A DNA stretch of 14,001 nt. Source: Deltaproteobacteria bacterium (GTDB taxonomy: Bacteria; UBA10199; SPLOWO2-01-44-7). Below, piece by piece: positions 7,292 to 12,917 of this stretch. A model generated the notes under the pieces. The model did no database searches. It worked only from the letters and a program-made list of their open reading frames with translations, and was not told where the DNA came from. The position numbers were made by a program, and so were the translations under genes. Positions within the stretch are counted from its first letter, which is position 1. Each line of letters starts with the position of its first letter. The stretch lies in the NCBI GenBank assembly GCA_016203765.1, contig JACQMB010000037.1, positions 1-14,001 of the forward strand, written 5' to 3'.

Positions 7292-8203
7292 TTATGCATC
7301 AGCAAAATAACTAATAATAATATCCGCCCCAGCCCTTTTTATGGCTATCAACGATTCCCGGACGGCCTCCTCCCCCATCTTCTGCAACATCACATATTCA
7401 CCGCTGACCTGATAGGCGGCAATCGGCACATCGAAGCGCCGGCGGGCCTCGGCGATCACGTCGAGATACGGGAGGGCCGGCTTGATCATGACAATATCGG
7501 CCCCCTCTTCAATGTCCGCCGCGATTTCTCGCATCGCCTCGCGGCGGTTGGCCGGGTTCATCTGATAGCTTTTGCGGTCGCCAAACTGGGGGGCCGAATG
7601 GGCGGCATCGCGAAACGGGCCGTAAAAGGCCGAGGCATATTTGGCCGAATAGCTCATGATCGGCGTTTCGGCAAAGCCGTTTTCATCCAGGGTTTGGCGG
7701 ATAACTTTGACGCGGCCGTCGAGCATATCGGAGGGGGCGATCAGATCGGCGCCGGCCTGTGCGTGCCCTAAGGCCATTTCGGCCAGAACTTCCAGGCTGG
7801 CGTCGTTTTGAATCTGCCCGTCAGGACCCATCAGGCCGCAGTGGCCGTGGTCGGTATAGGCGCAGAGACAAACATCGGTTGCCACCAACAAACCCGGCTT
7901 GACCTCTTTGATGGCCTGAATGGCTTGGGCAACCAATGGATTTTTCGGATCCTTCTTTTCAGGGACGCCAAAGAGCAAAAGGCCCCCCAACTTTTCTTCA
8001 TTTAAACCTTTAACTTTATTTGCCAATTGATCAACAGAAAAGTGAAATTGTCCAGGCATAGAACGGATAGGCTCTTCGATATTACGTCCCTCCACCACAA
8101 AAACCGGCTGGATTATTTGGCAGGGGTCGAGGCGGGTCTCCTCCACCAGCCGCCTCATTTGCGGGCTTTTGCGCAGGCGCCTTAATCGGGTTTGGGGAAA
8201 CAT
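7292..8203 (-). CDS. hemB: Delta-aminolevulinic acid dehydratase (porphobilinogen synthase)
   Basis: HemB condenses two 5-aminolevulinate molecules to porphobilinogen in cytosolic haem synthesis. The 303-residue protein has the three-cysteine zinc site (DVCLCAYTDHGHCG, near 109-122), marking it as the Zn-dependent type rather than the Asp-rich Mg type. The two active-site lysines lie in SYSAKYASAFYGPFRD (near 187) and VMIKPALPYLD (near 238). YQMNPANRREA carries the usual substrate and allosteric residues, and YQVSGEYVM is present. It is slightly short: the C-terminus ends soon after IIISYF, without the few residues that usually follow. The ATG at 8203 overlaps the folC 3' end by 22 nt, and polA follows after 15 nt, so the three are probably co-transcribed. 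Confidence 0.97.
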   Translation of the reverse strand: MFPQTRLRRLRKSPQMRRLVEETRLDPCQIIQPVFVVEGRNIEEPIRSMPGQFHFSVDQLANKVKGLNEEKLGGLLLFGVPEKKDPKNPLVAQAIQAIKEVKPGLLVATDVCLCAYTDHGHCGLMGPDGQIQNDASLEVLAEMALGHAQAGADLIAPSDMLDGRVKVIRQTLDENGFAETPIMSYSAKYASAFYGPFRDAAHSAPQFGDRKSYQMNPANRREAMREIAADIEEGADIVMIKPALPYLDVIAEARRRFDVPIAAYQVSGEYVMLQKMGEEAVRESLIAIKRAGADIIISYFADA

Positions 8204-9366
8204 CGGAGTAGCTCACCTATCATATAGAGGGAGCCGGTGGCAACCAGCAACTCTTCCGGTTCGGCTTCCGGCAAGGTGAGTCTTTCGAGGCAGGTTGCCG
8301 GTTTTTCGTATCTTTTTAAATATTCCGCCAGGCTCGCGGCCGGGAGGGCCCGTCCAGACGTGGGTGTCACGCAGGTAAACCGGTTGGCCAAAGGAATAAT
8401 CGGTTCAAACATGGTTTGCCAGTTTTTGTCGGCCAGCGCGCCGAGCAGAAAATGGATTTTTTGGCCGGCGTGGGCCGCTTGAAGATAGTCGGCCAAGGTG
8501 CGCATCCCCCCCAAATTGTGGGCGCAATCGACCAGAAAATTATCCCGAAGATATTGCAGGCGTCCGGGCCAGGCCGCCTTCCGCAGGGCCGCTTCGGCTA
8601 CCTCCGCGATCAAGTCATCCGCCAACAAAACTTGACCGGCCGTCAGCGCGCAAGCGGCGTTGATTTTTTGATGCTCCCCCTTCAACCCCAAGGCGAAAGT
8701 GATTTTTTCGGGATCGGCCCAGGAGAGCTCCAGGCCCAGCTCGCGGCAGTGCTCCTCGATGACAAAGGCAACCTCTTCACTTTGAGGCGCGCTGATCACC
8801 TGGCAATCCCTCTTTAGAATGCCGCATTTTTCCTGAGCGATTTGCATCAGGGTCTCCCCCAGATATTTTTCGTGGTCGTGGGAGATGGAGGTTAGAACGG
8901 CCGCCTGCGGTGTGACGACATTGGTGGCATCGAGCCTCCCCCCCATCCCCGTTTCCACCACGGCGATATCAACCCCCATTTGCGAAAAATATTCAAACCC
9001 GGCCAGCGTCATCATTTCAAAATAGCTCAAAAAATCATCCTCAGGAAGGGTGTTGCGGATTTTGGCGATGATTTCCCACAGCGCTTCCCAGCTGACCGGT
9101 TGCCGGTTGATCTGAATCCGTTCGGTCACGTCGATCAAATGGGGCGAGGTAATCAGACCCACCGAATAACCGGCCCTCTGCAAAATGGCGTTCAAAAAGG
9201 CCGCCGTGGAGCCTTTGCCGTTGGTCCCGGCGATATGAACAACGGTAAAATCGCTCTGCGGATTCCCCAGCAACTGGCACGCCTCGCGCATCGGCTCCAA
9301 CGTCTGCCGAAAATCCTTGTGAGCAATCCGCTCCAAAAAACTCTCAATTTCGAGGCGGGGATTCAT
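8182..9366 (-). CDS. folC: Bifunctional folylpolyglutamate / dihydrofolate synthase
   Basis: FolC adds glutamate to dihydropteroate and to folates, using ATP. The 394-residue protein has the Mur-ligase-type P-loop HIAGTNGKGSTAAFL (near 43-50), the omega-loop region SPHLIDVTERIQIN, the Mg/ATP motif ETGMGGRLDATN (near 135), SISHDHEKYLG (near 160) and DCAHNLGG (near 277), where DGAHN is usual. Typical family members are 420-430 aa; the shortfall seems to lie between residues 195 and 215, before LKGEHQKINAACAL. The ATG at 9366 gives MNPRLEIESFLERIAHKDF; no strong Shine-Dalgarno sequence precedes it. It is first gene of folC-hemB-polA. A diverged copy of its first codons and leader is found at 10068-10121. 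Confidence 0.96.
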   Translation of the reverse strand: MNPRLEIESFLERIAHKDFRQTLEPMREACQLLGNPQSDFTVVHIAGTNGKGSTAAFLNAILQRAGYSVGLITSPHLIDVTERIQINRQPVSWEALWEIIAKIRNTLPEDDFLSYFEMMTLAGFEYFSQMGVDIAVVETGMGGRLDATNVVTPQAAVLTSISHDHEKYLGETLMQIAQEKCGILKRDCQVISAPQSEEVAFVIEEHCRELGLELSWADPEKITFALGLKGEHQKINAACALTAGQVLLADDLIAEVAEAALRKAAWPGRLQYLRDNFLVDCAHNLGGMRTLADYLQAAHAGQKIHFLLGALADKNWQTMFEPIIPLANRFTCVTPTSGRALPAASLAEYLKRYEKPATCLERLTLPEAEPEELLVATGSLYMIGELLRCFPKPD

Positions 9367-9403
9367 ATTTTTAGGTATCCGCTATCTATCCAACCTATTG
9401 AAA
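9350..9403 (-). repeat. folC 5' end and leader, functional copy of a 54-bp duplicated segment
   Basis: This segment covers about the first five or six codons of folC and 37 bases upstream of its ATG. It matches 10068-10121 at 48 of 54 positions in the same orientation. Homology stops right after TTGAAA (plus strand) at both places, where different cargo begins. It includes GGTATCCGCTATC, part of a motif seen again near polA and at 2326. Confidence 0.88.
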
Positions 9404-9433
9404 CTACTAATGTTTTTTCTTCACACCCCTCGT

Positions 9434-9462
9434 TTTATAACTTCTTTGACTTTTTTTGGCAA
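9434..9462 (-). promoter_or_regulatory. Predicted sigma-70-type promoter of folC-hemB-polA
   Basis: On the minus strand, TTGCCA (9462-9457), a 17-base spacer and TATAAA (9439-9434) form a near-consensus promoter. Transcription would start near 9427, leaving a leader of about 60 bases before the folC ATG. It physically overlaps the divergent promoter at 9446-9474, so the two directions probably interfere. Confidence 0.6.
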
Positions 9463-9474
9463 CTTTTTTATAAG
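9446..9474 (+). promoter_or_regulatory. Predicted promoter of the unknown plus-strand gene, near-leaderless
   Basis: TTGACT (9446-9451), a 17-base spacer and TATAAG (9469-9474) form a strong promoter. The predicted start (about 9480-9482) lies 1-3 bases before ATG 9483. The purine-rich AAGGGGG (9472-9478) that looks like a ribosome binding site would then overlap the -10 and mostly be left out of the RNA. Confidence 0.55.
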
Positions 9475-9482
9475 GGGGATGT

Positions 9483-9986
9483 ATGGATTCATTTCCAACG
9501 GGGAGCAGAGGGAGAGCGGAGGTAAATAGTTTTCACATTTCCACTGCCAGGGAACTTTTCCGCCTTTTATCGGAGGCCTATGCACAGGCGGGCGACGGCA
9601 CACTGGCCCTGGAGCGCGAACGTCTCCGGGATTATGTGCGCTCCCGCTATGTCAAGGCCGGAGACTGGGAACGGTATGTTTATGAGGGAGAGTGGAGCTC
9701 GTTGTGCACCTTTTGGGCGAAGGAACTCTATTCCAAATGGGTCAAGATCAACGGCCAAAAGTATAAAATCCAGGCAACCGAGACCTATTCCAAACGGGGG
9801 TGTCATTTTGAGGATAGTCTGGAGTCCTATGATTTTATGTTGAGACTGCGAGACGGCGAAAACAAAGTTATCTTCGAGGCCGCGCAAGCGTCTTTTCTAT
9901 CCAGTCCCGATCAGGTGCTGTTCGACGCCGCCCTCTCGATGATCGCTACAAAACCTTCAACACTACCACCGTCACATCATCCCTGA
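9483..9986 (+). CDS. Hypothetical protein, C-terminus probably replaced at a recombination junction
   Basis: This is a 167-residue soluble protein that I do not recognise. It has an Arg/Glu-rich N-terminal helix region (TLALERERLRDYVRSRYVKA), an aromatic stretch GDWERYVYEGEWSSLCTFW, AKELYSKWVKINGQKYKIQ, then SYDFMLRLRDGENKVIFEAA. No signal peptide or membrane segment is visible. The last 11 or so residues (KPSTLPPSHHP) are the antisense reading of an rsbU-like 3' remnant (9946-10067), so the original C-terminus was probably lost and the frame closes in foreign sequence. It is the only gene here besides the RHH/RelE pair that runs rightward; it lies between two duplicated segments and has its own promoter. 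It is likely cargo, possibly a broken gene. No function can be given. Confidence 0.6.
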   Translation: MDSFPTGSRGRAEVNSFHISTARELFRLLSEAYAQAGDGTLALERERLRDYVRSRYVKAGDWERYVYEGEWSSLCTFWAKELYSKWVKINGQKYKIQATETYSKRGCHFEDSLESYDFMLRLRDGENKVIFEAAQASFLSSPDQVLFDAALSMIATKPSTLPPSHHP

Positions 9987-10067
9987 CCGGCTGGTGCCCC
10001 ACGAATTTTTTCCAGTTTTCCATCAGAAAGCCCAGGATGGTCTTGGCGTTTTGGTTGGCAGACCTCC
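9946..10067 (-). pseudogene. 3' remnant of a second RsbU-like (PP2C/SpoIIE) phosphatase gene
   Basis: Read on the minus strand, this fragment encodes about 37-40 residues ending in TAG at 9948-9946: NAKTILGFLMENWKKFVG, then HQPVRDDVTVVVLKVL. The intact phosphatase at 10833-12077 ends NAKTILGSLMENWKKFVG, NQPVKDDVTVVVLKIL. Upstream of this stretch the homology stops and the folC-like segment at 10068-10121 begins, so all catalytic motifs except the terminal DD are absent. Silent and replacement differences show it is a diverged allele, not a recent copy. It has no start signal of its own and overlaps the 3' end of the plus-strand gene. Confidence 0.88.
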
Positions 10068-10121
10068 TCGAGGCGGGGGTTCATTGTTTTAGGTATCCGC
10101 TATCCATTTAACCTATTGAAA
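10068..10121 (-). repeat. Displaced copy of the folC start and leader
   Basis: 48 of 54 bases match 9350-9403. On the minus strand it carries an ATG (10084) followed by Asn-Pro-Arg-Leu-Glu as in folC, then runs into the rsbU-like remnant in a different frame. It is therefore a broken folC beginning, immediately downstream of the vapC stop (10131). Confidence 0.88.
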
Positions 10122-10130
10122 TCACAAAAG

Positions 10131-10550
10131 TTAAATCCCCAAAAATTGAAAATCCAAAAAAGAACGGATGACTTGAAAGTCTTTGTGATTGGTTGTTAAT
10201 AAAACAGCAGCTATTTGTTTACAGGTGAGGGCAATGAGAACATCGTTGACCAATCTTCCCTTCTTGATCGATTCAAAACCGTATTTCTTCCCGATTTTGG
10301 CCAAGGTCACTCCGCATTCCGCCCAATCCTTTCCCGTGGGCACGATGAAACGATTGTTTTTTTGGAAAACATGGTACAACTGATCTAAGGACTTTTGGGT
10401 CTGCCTATCCCCTGCGCCGGCATAGAGTTCTTGAGCGACGACGGCACTTAAATAGAGCGTTGAACCCCTTGTCTGAATAATGGAGCCTGGCAGTCTGCCC
10501 TGGCGTAGTAAGGGAATATAGACAGAGGTATCCAGGACGATTTTAGCCAT
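10131..10550 (-). CDS. vapC: PIN-domain toxin, VapC family
   Basis: This 139-residue PIN domain carries the acidic residues of a Mg-dependent ribonuclease: Asp in MAKIVLDTSVYIPLL (residue 7), Glu in VVAQELYAG, Asp in RLVNDVLIALTC, and a C-terminal LLTTNHKDFQ corresponding to the usual T.N..DF. VapC toxins cleave structured RNAs such as initiator tRNA or the rRNA loop; the target is not predictable here. The ATG at 10550 overlaps the antitoxin stop by 8 nt. The gene sits between the intact phosphatase gene and the folC 5' remnant, in the same orientation as both, and ends just before the duplicated folC segment. Confidence 0.9.
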   Translation of the reverse strand: MAKIVLDTSVYIPLLRQGRLPGSIIQTRGSTLYLSAVVAQELYAGAGDRQTQKSLDQLYHVFQKNNRFIVPTGKDWAECGVTLAKIGKKYGFESIKKGRLVNDVLIALTCKQIAAVLLTTNHKDFQVIRSFLDFQFLGI

Positions 10551-10746
10551 GGAAGGTGCTTTGATCCATGTTTTTGATTTTTACGCGCCCCGCCAGTTGT
10601 TCATGAAGGCTGGCAATTTCCGCATTGGCCAAAAGGATATCCAGGGCAATATTGATCGTTTCCGTTTCGGTCGCCGCCCCCAAAACCTTTTTGGCCCGGG
10701 ATATTTTCCTGGAATCCAAAATAAATTGTTTTCTTATCTTCGCCAT
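10543..10746 (-). CDS. vapB: VapB-type antitoxin
   Basis: The 67-residue product from ATG 10746 begins MAKIRKQFILDSRKISRAKK, then VLGAATETETINIALDILLA. This is the RHH/VapB pattern (DUF2191-like: basic strand, then K.LGA.TETE.IN.AL). The C-terminal half (EIASLHEQLAGRVKI) is the likely toxin-binding part. This start is chosen because AGGGAGGGG lies about five bases upstream; an upstream GTG at 10791 lies in the operator and is unlikely. It is translationally coupled to vapC by an 8-nt overlap. Autoregulation through the inverted repeat upstream is expected. Confidence 0.84.
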   Translation of the reverse strand: MAKIRKQFILDSRKISRAKKVLGAATETETINIALDILLANAEIASLHEQLAGRVKIKNMDQSTFHG

Positions 10747-10766
10747 TGGTCCCCTCCCTAGTGTAT

Positions 10767-10801
10767 GTGTATAATCTATAATTTTATACACATCATGTCA
10801 A
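10767..10801 (-). promoter_or_regulatory. vapBC promoter and operator palindrome
   Basis: GTGTATAA (10767-10774) and TTATACAC (10784-10791) form a perfect 8-bp inverted repeat with a 9-base spacer, the probable VapBC binding site. On the minus strand, TTGACA (10801-10796) with a 17-base spacer leads to TAGATT (10778-10773), so the palindrome spans spacer and -10. Unlike the other two TA pairs, a normal leader with a strong ribosome binding site follows. Confidence 0.6.
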
Positions 10802-10832
10802 GCCCTTTATTGCCGACGAGGATCGGATCGTT

Positions 10833-12077
10833 CTAAAGGATTTTTAAGACCACCACGGTGACGTCGTCCTTGACCGGCTGATTGCCGACAAATTTCTTCC
10901 AGTTTTCCATCAGAGAGCCCAGGATGGTCTTGGCGTTTTGGCGGGCGGATGCCGAGACGTTCTCCAAAAGGTTGTTGGGTCCAAAGCGTTTTCCATTCGT
11001 CCCCACCGCCTCGGTGAGGCCGTCAGTGTAGAGAACCAGCAGATCGCCGGGAGTCAGTTGACACTTTTTTTCCTTGTAGGGCCGGTCCGGTTCAATGCCC
11101 AACAAAGAATCTTGCGTCATCAGCCACTGCGCCTCTTTTTGCCCGGCCTTCCAAAGCAAAGGCGGGTTGTGGCCCGCATTACTATAGACCAGCGCGCCCG
11201 GCTGGGGAAAATAGTGGGCATAAAAAAGGGAAACAAACTGTTCCGATTTCAAAAGATCTTCAAAGAGCATTTGATTCACGTTTTGCAAAATAGCGGCCGG
11301 ATTTTTGGAACCGTTGACCGCGCTGCGCAAACAAGACCGCACCGCAAACGCCAACATCGCGCCGCCGACTCCATGCCCTGAAACGTCCGCAATGCAAATT
11401 CCAGTCCCTGGTCCCAAGTCCCTGGTCCCTAGTCCAAAATAATCATAATAATCGGCCCCGACCCGTGTCGCCGGAATCAAACACCCTTCGATCTCCACAC
11501 CTTTCAGATGCGGTATGGCTTTGGGCAACAAACGCTGTTGAATTTCCCGCGCCACCTCCAGTTCCAGGCCGGCCTGCTCGGCGGTCTTGAGGCGGTCCAC
11601 CAGATCATGGATATGCATGTAGGAGGCCATCTGATCGGCCAGGGTCATGATCAATTTGAGATCGGACTCGGTGAACGGTTTGCCCGACTTCTTGTCCGTT
11701 AAATTAATCAGCCCGATCGGAGTCTGGCCGACCTTCATCGGAAAGGCCGTCACCGGGGCCACCAGAAAGGAATGGGTTTTGTAGCGGGGATTCGGTTTCA
11801 TTCCCTTAATCAGCAGAGGTTTCCCCTCCTCCCAAACTTTTCCCGAGACCCCTTCCCCCACCGAGAGTTCCACGTTTTTCCAAACCTCCTCATCAATGCC
11901 CCTGGCGGCGACGATCCGCAACACCTGGGCGTGCGGATCAAACCGCATGATCGAGGCCCGTTCCACATCCGTCACCGAGACGATTTCGTTCAAGATGAGG
12001 GCATAGATGGCCTCCAGGCTGGAGGCCCGAGCAATGGCGCCGGAGAGACGGTGGAGACTTTCAAGGGAGTTATTCAT
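10833..12077 (-). CDS. GAF-domain PP2C/SpoIIE-type serine phosphatase (RsbU-like)
   Basis: About 414 residues from ATG 12077. Residues 10-165 form a GAF sensor domain (SVTDVERASIMRFDP, VGEGVSGKVWEEGKPLL, ESDLKLIMTLADQMASYM). A linker helix with ELEVAREIQQRLLP precedes the PP2C domain, with metal-binding acidic residues in RVGADYYDYF, IADVSGHGVGGAML, NAGHNPPLL, LYTDGLTEA and DDVTVVVLKIL. In partner switching such phosphatases dephosphorylate the STAS protein so that it can sequester the kinase/anti-sigma. Here the STAS protein and kinase are encoded directly upstream. The ATG overlaps the kinase stop by 8 nt, implying coupling. Residues TRDLGPGT, between DYYDYF and the IADVSGHG motif, come from a heptamer array. 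A remnant of a related gene's 3' end lies at 9946-10067. Confidence 0.93.
   Translation of the reverse strand: MNNSLESLHRLSGAIARASSLEAIYALILNEIVSVTDVERASIMRFDPHAQVLRIVAARGIDEEVWKNVELSVGEGVSGKVWEEGKPLLIKGMKPNPRYKTHSFLVAPVTAFPMKVGQTPIGLINLTDKKSGKPFTESDLKLIMTLADQMASYMHIHDLVDRLKTAEQAGLELEVAREIQQRLLPKAIPHLKGVEIEGCLIPATRVGADYYDYFGLGTRDLGPGTGICIADVSGHGVGGAMLAFAVRSCLRSAVNGSKNPAAILQNVNQMLFEDLLKSEQFVSLFYAHYFPQPGALVYSNAGHNPPLLWKAGQKEAQWLMTQDSLLGIEPDRPYKEKKCQLTPGDLLVLYTDGLTEAVGTNGKRFGPNNLLENVSASARQNAKTILGSLMENWKKFVGNQPVKDDVTVVVLKIL
11403..11437. repeat. Heptanucleotide array 1 (five units, inside the phosphatase gene)
   Basis: Five consecutive 7-base units on the plus strand: AGTCCCT, GGTCCCA, AGTCCCT, GGTCCCT, AGTCCAA. 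They fall within the PP2C coding region and encode the loop TRDLGPGT and its edges. The unit type RGTCCNN is shared with the arrays at 12083, 12491 and 12881. Confidence 0.85.
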
Positions 12078-12525
12078 TTTTTGGACCACGGACCACGGAC
12101 CACGGACCCAGGACCTTGTTTCGTAACGTGATACTTAAGTAATGCCGTCCTTTATCCTTTCGGCTTGATACTCGGTTGGCATAAGCTTGAATCAAAGTTA
12201 ATCCCCTTCCCCCGGCTTGTCGGAGTTTCGGCCGCCGGCTAAAATACTTTTTCCGAATGCCGGGGCCGTCATCCGCAACCCTCAACTTTGTCCGGCTTTT
12301 GGAAGAAAGAACGTCAATGGTAATCCACTTGGCCTTGTTTCGATTGTTTCCGTGAACCACCGCATTGTCAAAGGCCTCCACCAGAATTTGGGTCAGGGCA
12401 AAGGCATTGGGGAAACGGAGGGAGCCGAACAGTCGCGTCAGAAAGGGGAGATATTTAAAATCGCTCCGCACCCCAAACTTGAGTCGCAACAGTCCGTGGT
12501 CCGTGGTCCGTGGTCCGTAGTCCAT
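12070..12525 (-). CDS. RsbW-like HATPase_c serine kinase / anti-sigma factor
   Basis: This 151-residue GHKL ATPase has an N-box in LVEAFDNAVVHGNNRNKA, a G1 box VADDGPGI and a G2 box GGRGLTLIQAYAN. It matches the small RsbW/SpoIIAB-type kinases that phosphorylate a STAS partner and may bind a sigma factor or other target. The ATG at 12525 has GAGAGG six bases upstream and directly abuts the STAS stop. Its first dozen residues (MDYGPRTTDHGL) are encoded by a heptamer array, and its last residues (VLGPWSVVRGPKNE) by another, in opposite orientation. The catalytic core begins near FGVRSDFKYLPF; a GTG at codon 19 is a possible alternative start. Neighbours are STAS upstream and phosphatase downstream. 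Confidence 0.9.
   Translation of the reverse strand: MDYGPRTTDHGLLRLKFGVRSDFKYLPFLTRLFGSLRFPNAFALTQILVEAFDNAVVHGNNRNKAKWITIDVLSSKSRTKLRVADDGPGIRKKYFSRRPKLRQAGGRGLTLIQAYANRVSSRKDKGRHYLSITLRNKVLGPWSVVRGPKNE
12083..12117. repeat. Heptanucleotide array 2 (five units, kinase 3' end / phosphatase 5' region)
   Basis: Plus-strand units: GGACCAC three times, GGACCCA, GGACCTT. This is the reverse complement of the unit type in the other three arrays. It encodes the kinase C-terminal tail and occupies the place where a phosphatase ribosome binding site would be, immediately upstream of ATG 12077. Confidence 0.85.
12491..12525. repeat. Heptanucleotide array 3 (five units, kinase 5' end)
   Basis: Plus-strand units: AGTCCGT, GGTCCGT three times, AGTCCAT; the CAT of the last unit is the complement of the kinase start codon. 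A one-unit gain or loss would shift the reading frame of the kinase just after its start. Confidence 0.88.
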
Positions 12526-12858
12526 CTAAAACCTCTCACAGGCCGTCTGCCAATCGGGTTGAATGTCGAACAGGCGGTGGAGACGGGTGATTTCAAAAAC
12601 CGAATGGACATCTTTGTTCAAGGCGCAGATCTTGACATCCCCCGCATGGGTGCGGACCCGGCGCAACAGGGAGATCATGGCCCCTAGTCCCATGCTGTCG
12701 ATAAAATCAAGGGTGTGACAATCGATCACCATTTGATGGCATCCCTCCTCCACCAACGGATAGGCCTGGCGTTTGAACTGGGCCACCGTATCGGCATCCA
12801 AATTCCCCTTGAGATGCAGTATTGTCACCCCGTTTTTTTTATTCACAATAATTTTCAT
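12526..12858 (-). CDS. STAS-domain anti-anti-sigma factor (RsbV/SpoIIAA-like)
   Basis: This 110-residue STAS domain has the expected strand order: KIIVNKKNGVTILHLKGNLD, then VEEGCHQMVIDCHTLDFID and SMGLGAMISLLRRVR. The phosphorylatable Ser is in FIDSMGLG, equivalent to the Ser phosphorylated by RsbW/SpoIIAB kinases. The dephosphorylated form would bind the neighbouring kinase. ATG 12858 is preceded by a perfect AGGAGGG (12870-12864), the strongest ribosome binding site in the operon, so the STAS protein may be made in excess over kinase and phosphatase. The kinase ATG follows its stop without a gap. Confidence 0.93.
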   Translation of the reverse strand: MKIIVNKKNGVTILHLKGNLDADTVAQFKRQAYPLVEEGCHQMVIDCHTLDFIDSMGLGAMISLLRRVRTHAGDVKICALNKDVHSVFEITRLHRLFDIQPDWQTACERF

Positions 12859-12880
12859 TTCGTCCCTCCTTTTTGTTCCC

Positions 12881-12915
12881 AGTCCGTAGTCCGCGGTCCG
12901 TGGTCCGTAGTCCGC
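12881..12915. repeat. Heptanucleotide array 4 (five units, between regulator and STAS genes)
   Basis: Plus-strand units: AGTCCGT, AGTCCGC, GGTCCGT, GGTCCGT, AGTCCGC. This is the only one of the four arrays that lies outside coding sequence, between the stop of the sigma-54 activator (12918) and the STAS ribosome binding site. Confidence 0.88.
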
Positions 12916-12917
12916 TC

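Noticed and set aside
7268..9525. Plus-strand frames of 167, 133 and 181 codons opposite hemB and folC
   Set aside because: Same reason: strong HemB and FolC motifs on the minus strand, no independent signals on the plus strand.
10543..10791. Longer vapB frame starting at GTG 10791
   Set aside because: It would begin inside the operator palindrome and upstream of the expected transcript start; ATG 10746 has a strong ribosome binding site.
12083..12525. Heptamer arrays as a CRISPR array
   Set aside because: Units are 7 bases with no spacers and no cas genes nearby; this is a tandem repeat, not CRISPR.
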